A DNA stretch of 64,000 nt from Myxococcales bacterium. Its GTDB lineage: Bacteria > Myxococcota_A > UBA9042. The notes beneath the pieces were generated by a model that saw only the letters and a program-made list of their open reading frames with translations, ran no database searches and was not told the DNA's origin. A program made the translations under genes and the position numbers. Where the stretch lies: positions 1-64,000 of the forward strand of contig CANLIC010000009.1 of NCBI GenBank assembly GCA_947491025.1. The letters run 5' to 3'. The number at the start of each line of letters is the position of its first letter. Position 1 is the stretch's first letter. Below are positions 16,206-24,419 of the stretch, one piece after another.

Positions 16206-19200
16206 GGATCCCCCTTCTCTCACGCTCGCGCTTGATGCGCACGAGCACCGATCGCGCGATCTTCATCGCCAACGCCTCAAGCTCCTGCTGGCCGGGCGTC
16301 CCTGCTTCCTTCCGTTCGTCCGCTGTCGCGCCCATGCCAGAGCCGGCGCCGCCGCCTCCGCTGACGTCGTGGCCCGCCACCGGCATCGCCATGGTGCCGT
16401 TCGCGCCACTGGTCGCGATCGACTCCGACATCGGCTTGGCCGCCGCCTGCGCCACCACCGCGCGCGCCGCTGGGGCCACGAGTGGCAGCATGTTGGCGCC
16501 AGGCGCTGCGGTCACCGACAGCACACGCGCCATCGACGAGGCCTTGGAGATCTTGGCGCTCGCCGTCGCGCTGGCATCCGGGCCGCGCGCACCGGCCACC
16601 GACTGTGCGACCGTGGCGGTCGACACAAAGCGCAGATCGCTCGTCCGCGCCGGCGGAGCCCCAAAGGCCTGCTCCATCGAGGTCGAGCCCTGCGGCTGCA
16701 GCAGCTCGGTCGGCGCCTGGCCCGACGGCATCAGCCGCGTCGTACGACCGGCTCCAGACGCACCGCCGCGGCGGGCGTGGATGGCTTCCCCAAGCCGCTC
16801 GGCGCGACGCATCGTGCCCGTCGAGGAGTAGCCGCCGCCGTAGAGCGAGTCGATCGGATCCTGCGCGCCCATCCCGAGCAACGCCCCGCCGCCAAGCGCC
16901 GAGCTGCCGTAGCCCACGCTCGAGGCGCCGACGCGGCTGCCGCGGTTGATGCTGCGCAGCAGACCATCGCGGCCACCGCGCCGCAGGGCATGGTGCGTCC
17001 GAGCGAGGCCCACCGGGGCAAAGCGGTGGCTGCGGACCGCGGTGCTCGCGCGCGGACCGGCGGCTGCCGTCGAACCCGCAGCGGCGCCGTCGGCGACCTT
17101 CGCGCCAGCGCTCGAAGCCTTGGCACCGGCGCGCCCGGCGCCTTCAGCCGTCGCCGGCTCCACACGGCCGAGATCGAGCAGGGTGGTCTCTGCATCACCC
17201 GTGCCGCGCATGGCCCGCAAGGCGGCCAGGGCGCCGAGGCCCTCGAACACCAGGCGCTGTTCGCCGGAAGCCGCCGCGCGCTCGCCAACTGCGCCAATCG
17301 TTGCGCCTTCGACGCCGAGCGTCCCGGCCCGGCCGAGACCGCGTCCGAGCCCAGGAGCCGCCTGCGCGTCCGTGCCGGGCTGCAGCCCGATGCGCTCCGC
17401 CGCAGCGATCGTCGAGGCCGTCGGCGCCTGGCGCGTCTTCTCCGTCGCACCGAGCCAACGGGCGAGGAAGCGTCCGGCGACGTCGTCACCGCCGGTCACA
17501 TCGCCCTCGCCAAAGAGCGCCAGGGCGGCCTTCAGCGCCGGGGGCGCCGAGGGGGTCAGGAGCGCTGCCGCCAGCGCGCCAGCGTTCGGCCCCGCCCCGC
17601 CACGCTGCAAGGCGCGCAGGAGCTGACGGTGGGCATCGGCGGCCTGCCGACCCGGTTGCTGCGCCAATGCACGTGGCGCGGCGGCTGCCTGCGGCGTCGC
17701 AGTCGGTGTCCCCTTGCCAGTGCGGCCGCGACGGCCCGGCTTGGCGCCCGGCAGCGAAACAGGCGGCGCGTCGGCCGCGTCGGCGCCGAGATCGAGCATG
17801 GCGCCAGCGCCGGAATCGGCGAGCTGCAGCGCACGCGGCGAGCCGGCGAAGGCGCGCTGCAAGGCTCGTGCACCCAGCCAGGGCGAGAGGGCGTCAACCT
17901 TGCCCCCGCCGAGCGCCTCGAGCACGGCGGCCTGGTCGGCTCCCGGCAGCGCCAGCGCAAAGTCGAGCGGCCGCATCCCGGCAGTGGAGGTCGCGGCGAG
18001 CCATGCGGGCGGCGCGCTGCGGGCTCCGACCCCACCCGGCGCTGCGCCGGCGGCAATGCCTGATGCGGTCAGCGCCGAGGCTGCGGCGGTAGGCGCTGTC
18101 CCAGCCGCGGCGTAGGCGCTGCCGGCGGCAGAGGCCGGTCGCGCCGCCAGCGGGCCGCGGACGAGCCGCTCGCCAGCGGCGCCCAGCGACGCCAGCGCAG
18201 CAGCGACGGCCGGCAGCTTGGGAACTGCCACCGCTCGTGGGCTGGTCGTGGTGCTCGCGCTGCGGGCACGGGCCATGGTCTGGATGGCAGCCACGGTCGG
18301 CTCTGTGAACGCGTCCGCACCGAGCTCAAGCCAGTCGCCCGCGCCCGCCGCCTCAAGCAGCGGTCCGCGCAGGGAGGTCACGCCAGCGGCACCGAAGGCC
18401 TGCAGCGGGGCGCCGCGTGGGCTGCCCAGCGTTGTCGAATCGGCGGGTCCGGAGGCGTCGATGAGGCCAGCGCGACGCAGCAATGCGCCACCGGCGGCCA
18501 CGCCAGACGTCGGCGCGGGGGTCGCGCTGGTCGAGAAGCGAGCGCCCGCCAGCTCCGGGCGGGCCCATGCGGCGTGCGGCAGATCCGGGGCAGGCGGCAT
18601 GGGCTCAAGGCCGAGGGCGACACGCTCGCCAAGCCGTGCGGCCCAGCCATAGGCCGTAAGGCCGGCGCCACCAGCGATCTGAGAGGCCTGTGCGGACGTC
18701 TGCGCCGGCGCCATCGCCGAAGCCGGCGTAGCAACCCCGGCTCGCTGCGTCGTCGGCAGGCGCAGGTCCGCTGCAGCCGCGCTCGCCGTCGGACGGCCCA
18801 GGCGCGTCGAGGCCACTTGAGCTGCTTTGGCAGCCGTCAGGGGAGCGAGCCAGGCCGGCGTCGCGGCGCCGCGTCCCGCCACATGGCTGCCGGACGAAGC
18901 GCGTCCCGGTGCTGCGGCGATGGCCTGCGGCTCGACGTTCTCGGCGCCGAGATCCAGCCAAGCGCCGGCCCCACCCTCAAGACCACGGTATCCCTGGACA
19001 CTGGCGGCGGGTGTGCCGCGCAGCAGCGCCTCGCTGGCGCCCAGCCATGCGCGGGTCGAGCCGGCGTCGCCGGCCATCGGGCGAAGTGCGCTGAGGGCCT
19101 GGCTCTCAGCGAGCGGCTGCAGGGCGCGCAGGGCGCTCGGCAGCGCCTCACCGCCGGCGGCGGAGCCAGCCCAGGTCGCGAGGCCCGTGGCGGCACGCTG

Positions 19201-20562
19201 TAGCAAGCCCGCGGCGCTCCGCACGGCGCCCGTCAAGGCTGGCAGCGGTCCCGACAGCGGTGCGGTCGCCCAGGACTGCGTACCTGGGCGCGCCATGGCG
19301 TCCGCGCCCATCGGCGCGCTCGTCGTCATCATCGCCGCGGGCGTCGCGGGCGTCGCCATCATCGCCGCGGGCGTCGCGGTCGTCGCCATCATCGCCGCGG
19401 GCGTCGCGGGGCGGTCGACCCGAGCGCCATGCGGCCGCGCCAAGGCGTTCAACGCGACCTCGGCGGTTCGGCGGGCCCGGCTCTGTGGCGCCATGGCCAG
19501 GGCGGCGCGGGCAGCCGCGGTCGGAGCGCGCTGCGCCGTGGCCGCTGCGGTTGCTGCGGGGGCCCCACGTCGAGCGACGGCGCCGGCGGCGGCCTCACCG
19601 GTCGCGGGCGACAACGCCGCCTCAAGGCCGGGCACCAGCAGCGCGCGCTCGGCACCCTGCTCAGCGAGCCGAAGCGCACGGCTACCAAAGTGGAAGCTGC
19701 CGGCCTGCGCCACGCTGGCATCCATCAGGCTAGCTGGGTTGCCGGCGCTAAAGGTCGCGGGCATGCCGCGCGCAGCGGCGCTGTCGCGCAGCACCGCCAG
19801 GGTCGCGCGCAGGCCGTCGCCCCCGAGCTTCTCGGATCCAAGGGCCGTTGCGATTGCGTTGGGGTTCGTCGACCCCAGGGCCGAGGCCGGGGTGGACCTC
19901 GCAGCCCCGGTCATGCCGGCGTCGGCGCCGATCAGCGCGGCATCGCCAGGCGCCGTCCGGCCCACCTGGGCGGCCTCGGTGCGCATGGCCTGCAACGCAC
20001 GACGCAAAGCCGCCAGCTTGCGTGCCTGCATCGGCGCTGCAGCGCTGGTCGGGGCGGCCTTCGCGGCCGCGGCAGCTTCGGCGCGGGGCGCGGCGGTGGA
20101 TGGCTTGGCTTGGCTCCGCTTGGCGGCCACGGCCTTGCGGATAGGACGGCTGCGGCCAGCGCTGGCGGCGAGCGCCGCCTCCAGGGCGGCCTCCTCCTGC
20201 TCGAGGACGATTTGGACGAGGTCGGCGACCTCACCGACGGCGAGGCTACGCAACTCGGGGCCGCCGGCCCGCGACAGGCGCGGCGAAGCGGCCAGCAGGG
20301 TGGCGATCTGAAAGGCGTCGCTGCTAAAGCTGGCCGGCAGCGCGGCGCGACCCGCCAGGCTGCCCAGCAGGACGCTGGAGCCCTGGCCGATCGAGGTGGT
20401 GGCGTTGGCGTGGGCGAGCATGGAGTCGCTGGCCCAGCGCGCCATCAAGCCGTGGTGCAGCGTCAGGACGCCCGGCTCGACGCCGGCAGCGCCTACGCCC
20501 ACCGCACCCTCTGTGGGGTCGGCTGGCCTGCTCTCCGGGTTCTTCGCGGTCGGATCCGCCAC
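16198..20562 (-). CDS. 1454-aa Ala-rich repeat protein of the eCIS locus
   Basis: A 1454-aa protein very rich in Ala, Gly, Pro, Ser and Arg, with no signal peptide or clear membrane helix. Four spaced modules can be seen: a WLGA-type stretch precedes three of them (about 505, 895, 1036), and all carry an LxLG signature (AWLDLGA about 534, DWLELGA 743, MLDLGA 922, LLDLGR 1127), a period near 180-210 residues. A three-fold 10-residue TPAAMMAT repeat lies at 386-415. The C-terminal 30 residues form a strongly basic amphipathic helix (IARSVLVRIKRERERR). The GTG start has GAGGT 5 nt upstream. It overlaps the LysM gene by 8 bp. It may be the tape-measure (Pvc14-like) or a structural/scaffold protein; function is not established. 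Confidence 0.7.
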   Translation of the reverse strand: MADPTAKNPESRPADPTEGAVGVGAAGVEPGVLTLHHGLMARWASDSMLAHANATTSIGQGSSVLLGSLAGRAALPASFSSDAFQIATLLAASPRLSRAGGPELRSLAVGEVADLVQIVLEQEEAALEAALAASAGRSRPIRKAVAAKRSQAKPSTAAPRAEAAAAAKAAPTSAAAPMQARKLAALRRALQAMRTEAAQVGRTAPGDAALIGADAGMTGAARSTPASALGSTNPNAIATALGSEKLGGDGLRATLAVLRDSAAARGMPATFSAGNPASLMDASVAQAGSFHFGSRALRLAEQGAERALLVPGLEAALSPATGEAAAGAVARRGAPAATAAATAQRAPTAAARAALAMAPQSRARRTAEVALNALARPHGARVDRPATPAAMMATTATPAAMMATPATPAAMMTTSAPMGADAMARPGTQSWATAPLSGPLPALTGAVRSAAGLLQRAATGLATWAGSAAGGEALPSALRALQPLAESQALSALRPMAGDAGSTRAWLGASEALLRGTPAASVQGYRGLEGGAGAWLDLGAENVEPQAIAAAPGRASSGSHVAGRGAATPAWLAPLTAAKAAQVASTRLGRPTASAAAADLRLPTTQRAGVATPASAMAPAQTSAQASQIAGGAGLTAYGWAARLGERVALGLEPMPPAPDLPHAAWARPELAGARFSTSATPAPTSGVAAGGALLRRAGLIDASGPADSTTLGSPRGAPLQAFGAAGVTSLRGPLLEAAGAGDWLELGADAFTEPTVAAIQTMARARSASTTTSPRAVAVPKLPAVAAALASLGAAGERLVRGPLAARPASAAGSAYAAAGTAPTAAASALTASGIAAGAAPGGVGARSAPPAWLAATSTAGMRPLDFALALPGADQAAVLEALGGGKVDALSPWLGARALQRAFAGSPRALQLADSGAGAMLDLGADAADAPPVSLPGAKPGRRGRTGKGTPTATPQAAAAPRALAQQPGRQAADAHRQLLRALQRGGAGPNAGALAAALLTPSAPPALKAALALFGEGDVTGGDDVAGRFLARWLGATEKTRQAPTASTIAAAERIGLQPGTDAQAAPGLGRGLGRAGTLGVEGATIGAVGERAAASGEQRLVFEGLGALAALRAMRGTGDAETTLLDLGRVEPATAEGAGRAGAKASSAGAKVADGAAAGSTAAAGPRASTAVRSHRFAPVGLARTHHALRRGGRDGLLRSINRGSRVGASSVGYGSSALGGGALLGMGAQDPIDSLYGGGYSSTGTMRRAERLGEAIHARRGGASGAGRTTRLMPSGQAPTELLQPQGSTSMEQAFGAPPARTSDLRFVSTATVAQSVAGARGPDASATASAKISKASSMARVLSVTAAPGANMLPLVAPAARAVVAQAAAKPMSESIATSGANGTMAMPVAGHDVSGGGGAGSGMGATADERKEAGTPGQQELEALAMKIARSVLVRIKRERERRGIHV
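19321..19410. repeat. Three 30-bp tandem repeats
   Basis: Three nearly identical 30-bp units run head to tail (19321-19350, 19351-19380, 19381-19410), differing at only a few bases. They lie inside the 1454-aa gene and encode three copies of a 10-residue TPAAMMAT-type unit. In-frame length means copy-number change would not break the protein. Confidence 0.9.
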
Positions 20563-20649
20563 GGGGCACCTCGCGCTGGTCTCAACTCTGGCCTGCTGTC
20601 ACGCTGTTGGAGGCGCGCTGGCGTCTCCTGTCCTCAGCGGCGCCCTGGC

Positions 20650-20669
20650 CTGGGGTGACCATACCCCAG
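20650..20669. other. Hairpin after the tube gene
   Basis: CTGGGGT (20650-20656) pairs with ACCCCAG (20663-20669) around a 6-nt loop, 21 bp after the tube stop codon on the minus strand and before the 1454-aa gene. There is no T-run, so it is more likely an mRNA-stabilising or attenuating hairpin than a full terminator. Confidence 0.4.
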
Positions 20670-20689
20670 CCCCGGACAACCGCCGCGTA

Positions 20690-21469
20690 TCAGCCAGCCT
20701 TGTAAACGAAGTAGTCGTACGCCATGCGGATCTGCTCGAAGCCGACCGCGCTGGACATCGAGTTCAGGGCGAGCCCCGAGTACTCGGTGATGAAGGCGTT
20801 GAAGATCTGGTACTCAGCGATGGGCTGGTAGCCACGGTTCAGGACGGTGATCGACAGGTTGACACGTCCACCCTTGGCGCCCTTGGTCGACCCAGCCAGC
20901 GAGTCCTTGATCATGTCAAAGAACTCGCCGTTGCTGGCGAACCAGCCGCGCTTGAGCGTCAGCGGCTCGAACTTGCCGGGGCCACGCATGTTGTGGCTCC
21001 ACTCGTTATTGCCGCCCGACCGAACCGGGATGGCCTCGGCTTTCCAGGAAAGGCCACCGATCTCAGCGAATTCGGCGTATTGCGTGCCACCGATGGCGAC
21101 GGTGAAGGCGTAGGCAACATCGGGGTCGCCCTGCCGCACTGAATTCGCGCCCTTGGACTTGCCGCCGCCGCCTTTGGACTTGCCGCCGCCGAGCGAGAGC
21201 GAGACCGAGGCGCTGACGGAGGCCGGGCCGATCTTGGCGCTGGCGCTGGCGCTGAACGAGCCACCGAAGGCCGCTGGGCCGGTCGGCAGCGCCTGGTCGG
21301 CCAGGATCGGCGCGGGCACAGCCGCTGGCAGGACGATGAGCTCCCCGCGGGTGGCCGAGGGCTCGGCGTCCACCCACCGGCCGTCCGTAGCAGAGGCCTG
21401 TGCGATCGAAGACTTCTGAGCGCTTGCGCCCGCCGCCTTGGTGCCACGCTTGCCGGTTGCTGGTGCCAT
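20690..21469 (-). CDS. Tail tube protein (gp19-like) with long N-terminal extension
   Basis: 259 aa. Residues about 113-259 match the T4 gp19-like tube family (Pvc1/Pvc5, Afp1/5), with DVAYAFTVAIGG, the GGLSWKAEAIPVR loop, LTLKRGWF, and a QIFNAFITEYSG strand before the C-terminal helix. These proteins stack as hexamers to form the inner tube. The first 110 residues are not part of the usual fold: Ala/Ser-rich, with a Ser/Ala-alternating stretch and two GGGKSKG blocks. Only one tube gene is present, whereas many eCIS have two or more. The ATG at 21469 is the only start I can support for the extension; an internal start would remove it. Confidence 0.88.
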   Translation of the reverse strand: MAPATGKRGTKAAGASAQKSSIAQASATDGRWVDAEPSATRGELIVLPAAVPAPILADQALPTGPAAFGGSFSASASAKIGPASVSASVSLSLGGGKSKGGGGKSKGANSVRQGDPDVAYAFTVAIGGTQYAEFAEIGGLSWKAEAIPVRSGGNNEWSHNMRGPGKFEPLTLKRGWFASNGEFFDMIKDSLAGSTKGAKGGRVNLSITVLNRGYQPIAEYQIFNAFITEYSGLALNSMSSAVGFEQIRMAYDYFVYKAG

Positions 21470-21773
21470 CTGCTGCCTCCCGTTCCGTTCTCTGCCGTTC
21501 TGCGGTCGCCTGTTGGGCCGCGGAATTCCATGGTGCTCGGGTCCGCCGTGCCTGTCGTCCCGGGGGTCAACCCTGTCGCCCCTGGGTTCAACTTCGCGTC
21601 AGGCGGCCCGATTCTCGCTCGGACTTGGACTCGCCTAGGACCCTTCGTGCCGCAGACTCCGCTGGGGAGCCTTGCCTCGAGCCTCTGCACGTCTCGTGCC
21701 ATTCACCCGCGCTCGCCGGTCGAATTCGCGACGCCGTGTGCGGGCCGCAGGGTTGAGGCGCGGCGACCACAGC
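21470..21773. other. Intergenic region between sheath 1 and tube genes
   Basis: About 304 bases with no credible gene. It contains one moderate hairpin (21559-21566 with 21579-21586, 8 bp with a G-T pair and a 12-nt loop). It could carry a separate promoter for the tube gene or process the transcript, but no promoter motif is clear. Confidence 0.4.
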
Positions 21774-23534
21774 TCAGGTGCCGTCGCCGCGTGCCAGTGC
21801 GTCGACCTCTTGCGTCACCCGGAGGCCGATGTACTCAGCGGGCCGGAAGGGCGCCAACCAGACGTCAATGTTCACTTGTCCGCGGTCCTGTGCCCCGGGC
21901 GGATTGGTCTCGCTGTCGCAGCGGACGAGGAAAGCCTCCTCCTGCGTCGCGCCCTTCAGGTAGCCCTGGCGCCAGAGCTGCTCGAGGAAGAAGGTGGCGT
22001 CGCGGGCGATCGTGCGCCACAGCGAATGGTCGTTGTTCTCGAACACGACCCACTGCAGCCCGACGTAGAGGGCACGGGTGATGGCGACGAGGGTGCGCCG
22101 GACGTTGACGAAGGCCAGGGCGCCGTCGGCCGATGCGGTGCGCGCACCCCAGACCCGGATGCCGCGTTGGGCGAAGATCTGGCTGCAGTTGATGCCCTCG
22201 GCGTTGAGCATCGCGATGTCTTGCTGCTGCAAGAACAGCTCAAGGTCGACGACACCTTCAAGGGCCTCGTTGGCGGGAGCGCGGAACACGCCCTGCATCG
22301 AGTCGCAGCGGGCGTAGATGCCGGCGACGTGGCCGCTCGGTGGGACGGGTTTGCGGTCGCGGCTGTTGGCCGGGACCACGTAGGGGTAATAGAACGCCGC
22401 GAACGAGCTGTCGAAGAGGCGCCGCCACTGCATCGCTCCGCGCGGGTTCTCGCCGGGTGGCAAGTCGAGGATGGCGAAGCGGTCCTTCTTCTCCTCGCAC
22501 TGAGCGACCATCGCCGCCTGGACGATCTCCATGTCTTTGGCTGACTTGAAGCCTTCGGAGCGCTGCAGGCACCACGGCAAGTCGGGGGCGACCAGCAGAT
22601 CGACCTCCTCGAGGTCGGCGATGCCGGCGAGGCCGTAGCGATGGCCCGGGCCGAGGTCTGCGCCGATGAAGTCCTCGGCGGTGATGGTGTAGAGCCCGTC
22701 GGTGCCGCCGTCGAGCACAGCCCGCTGCACGGGCACCGGGAAGTTGTCGGGCGTCGCCGTCATCGCGTCGAGGTTGGCGACCTCGATGAGGCGTGAGCGG
22801 CGGTTGATGACCCGCTCTGCAAACTGCGGCGACTGGCGCGCCAAGTTCAGGCCGCGAAACACCTCGCGGTCGCTGTGGGTCTCGATCGTGAGGTCGAAGC
22901 CCACCGGCTCCACCAGCGTCGGCGCTGCGGAGCGGAACTCGTTTTCGAGCGGCTCGCGCTCGTTCCAGAACAGCGTTCGGCCGTCGACGCGCTGCAGGAC
23001 GCGGTAGGTCGCGCGGTCGTCATCGTGGATGCGGACGAGGGTACCCCGGGCGAAACCGTAGGTGCTCTTCACCAGAACGCTGGCGTCGCCGACGTGGGCG
23101 TCGACGGTCAGAAAAGTCTCGATCTTGGCTGGCGGCAGCTCCACCGACACGCGGATCGCGTTGCCCCACATGCCTTCGGAGATCGCTTGGACTTGCAGGG
23201 TGTTGGAGCCGGATTTGTCGCGCAGGCGCACGCTGGCGCGGGTGGCGATCTCCTTGCGTCCACGCTCAAAGAGGTGCGCGATGCGGACGACGTAGCACTC
23301 CTGGCCGCCGTTCAAGAAGAAGCCGTCGATGGCGGCATCTAGGTAGGAGCCGACGTCGAGGTTGCCGAAGCGGGCGCGAAACTCGCCGTGGCTCGTGACG
23401 CGGAGCGGTTGCGCGGTCGGCCCACGCTCGGCGAGGCCGAAGAAGCAAGGGATGCCCGAGGGGAGCAGGCCGATGGGCGCGGCCCGCGGCGCCTCGCGCT
23501 CAATGAAGACGCCAGGCGGTCGGCTCAACACCAT
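21774..23534 (-). CDS. Contractile tail sheath protein 1 (long form)
   Basis: 586 aa, sheath family (Pvc2-4/Afp2-4 type). It has an N-terminal PPGVFIER strand, a GFFLNGGQECYVVRI strand, and the conserved C-terminal core with GIRVWGART, FVNVRR, LQWVVFE and DSETNPP. The core aligns closely with sheath 2 (24420-25595), but this copy is almost 200 residues longer because of an extra beta-rich insertion at about 110-300, likely displayed on the sheath surface. AAGGAG lies 7 nt before the ATG at 23534, which fixes the start. Two sheath types imply a mixed or baseplate-proximal/distal sheath as in Afp and PVC. Confidence 0.92.
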   Translation of the reverse strand: MVLSRPPGVFIEREAPRAAPIGLLPSGIPCFFGLAERGPTAQPLRVTSHGEFRARFGNLDVGSYLDAAIDGFFLNGGQECYVVRIAHLFERGRKEIATRASVRLRDKSGSNTLQVQAISEGMWGNAIRVSVELPPAKIETFLTVDAHVGDASVLVKSTYGFARGTLVRIHDDDRATYRVLQRVDGRTLFWNEREPLENEFRSAAPTLVEPVGFDLTIETHSDREVFRGLNLARQSPQFAERVINRRSRLIEVANLDAMTATPDNFPVPVQRAVLDGGTDGLYTITAEDFIGADLGPGHRYGLAGIADLEEVDLLVAPDLPWCLQRSEGFKSAKDMEIVQAAMVAQCEEKKDRFAILDLPPGENPRGAMQWRRLFDSSFAAFYYPYVVPANSRDRKPVPPSGHVAGIYARCDSMQGVFRAPANEALEGVVDLELFLQQQDIAMLNAEGINCSQIFAQRGIRVWGARTASADGALAFVNVRRTLVAITRALYVGLQWVVFENNDHSLWRTIARDATFFLEQLWRQGYLKGATQEEAFLVRCDSETNPPGAQDRGQVNIDVWLAPFRPAEYIGLRVTQEVDALARGDGT

Positions 23535-23643
23535 GCGCTCGCTCCTTGACCCGCTCGCTCCACGACTCGCCGGGGCCCGCTCCGCGTTCTTGGGTCTGCG
23601 CGGATGGGCAGTTTCCCGTTGCGTGGCCCCGACACCTGTTCGC

Positions 23644-23808
23644 CTACTTGCGCGACTTGTTGATCTCGCTGTTGATCTCCGAGATCTCGCGCACCCATGT
23701 CTGCCGCTCTCGGTGCTCCATCTCAAGGATCTCGTCGAGCGGCCAATGGAAGTGGTAGGCGATGTAGGCTACCTCCTGGTACAGGCGGTCCAGGGGGTAG
23801 CTTACGAT
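23644..23808 (-). CDS. DUF6760-like small eCIS protein without a normal start codon
   Basis: 54 codons beginning at an ATC and ending in TAG. The protein YPLDRLYQEVAYIAYHFHW, then LEMEHRERQTWV, matches from memory the DUF6760 proteins found beside tail-assembly genes of contractile systems. There is no ATG, GTG or TTG in frame before the conserved part; an upstream in-frame TGA closes the frame. It overlaps the end of the tail-assembly gene by 7 nt and lies in its -1 frame. Either ATC starts translation, with CAGGGGGA just upstream, or a -1 ribosomal frameshift makes a fusion with the tail-assembly protein. An internal ATG at codon 30 would lose the conserved half. Confidence 0.72.
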   Translation of the reverse strand: MVSYPLDRLYQEVAYIAYHFHWPLDEILEMEHRERQTWVREISEINSEINKSRK

Positions 23809-23817
23809 TCCCCCTGG
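23790..23817 (-). promoter_or_regulatory. G-run and hairpin at the tail-assembly/DUF6760 overlap
   Basis: On the minus strand a run of five G (23810-23814) lies just before the last codons of the tail-assembly gene. It is part of CCAGGGGG (23810-23817), which is perfectly complementary to CCCCCTGG (23790-23797) across a 12-nt loop holding the stop codon and the ATC. The G-run could allow P-site slippage from GGG into the -1 frame, or serve as ribosome site for the ATC; the hairpin could tune either. Confidence 0.5.
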
Positions 23818-24173
23818 CCACCTCCGGTATCGACCTCAAAGTTGTGCCCGCACTCGGGGCACTTCACCTTGAGCATCGAGGTGCCTTCCTCGTTGATCCG
23901 CCGGTAGAAGTCCTGGAGGTAGGCGAGGTCGACGGAGAACATCGACTCGATGATCGAGGGGTTGATGCTCTGCATCGTGCCCAGCTTGCTGATGACACGC
24001 GAGAGCAGAATGATGACGAGGTAAGCGCGGTTGTTCTGAACGCGGTAGTCCTGCAGCGGCAGGATCTCGTCCTTGGCGGTCGCTAGCCGCATGACGCCCT
24101 TCTGGTGAACGACGCCGTCCTTGTCGACGACTCCGCGCGGCAGCGTGAATTCGAACTCGGTCTTGAAGGACAT
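23802..24173 (-). CDS. Tail assembly (chaperone-like) protein
   Basis: 123 aa from the ATG at 24173, with AAGGGGAG 8 nt upstream. The sequence TEFEFTLPRGVVDKDG, then a long helical region (YLVIILLSRVISKLG, AYLQDFYRRINEE), resembles phage-type tail assembly proteins found between sheath genes of eCIS loci. The C terminus has one CPECG knuckle, so zinc binding would need a partner. A tail-assembly chaperone would keep tape-measure or tube subunits soluble before assembly. Its stop TAA lies inside the next gene, and the last codons contain the G-run described separately. Confidence 0.75.
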   Translation of the reverse strand: MSFKTEFEFTLPRGVVDKDGVVHQKGVMRLATAKDEILPLQDYRVQNNRAYLVIILLSRVISKLGTMQSINPSIIESMFSVDLAYLQDFYRRINEEGTSMLKVKCPECGHNFEVDTGGGQGES

Positions 24174-24249
24174 GTGCTGACTCCCCTTGGTTGGGCAGGC
24201 TGCGGGCCGAAGGTGGGCGCTGTTGCGCCGCGTCGGCCGCGGGAAGCGA

Positions 24250-24411
24250 CCGGGGCGCTGGTCCAACTGCGCTGGGCAGCCGGGCCAGCGCCCCGGCATC
24301 GAAACCATCGCGCCGCAAAGCGGACGCGTGTGGCGGGCGAACGGCCTTCAGAGGCGCGCTGGCCAGGGCCTCCGTCCCCCGACCTCGTCGCCGGGGCCGG
24401 GGGACGGAGGC
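24250..24411. repeat. Two long inverted repeats downstream of the sheath 2 gene
   Basis: In the 246-bp gap after sheath 2 there are two perfect inverted repeats: 24368-24381 with 24398-24411 (14 bp, 16-nt loop), which begins 9 bp after the sheath stop codon, and 24250-24261 with 24285-24296 (12 bp, 23-nt loop). No T-run follows on the minus strand. They are good candidates for partial termination or 3-prime mRNA protection that lets sheath be made in excess. Confidence 0.6.
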
Positions 24412-24419
24412 GCAAGAGA

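Noticed and set aside
16198..20562. Collagen- or adhesin-like surface protein
   Set aside because: No signal peptide, no Gly-x-y run, and its position inside the eCIS run with an overlap favours a particle role.
24174..24308. Longer start for the tail-assembly protein
   Set aside because: The ATG at 24173 has a strong AAGGGGAG site, and the upstream part is unlike the family.
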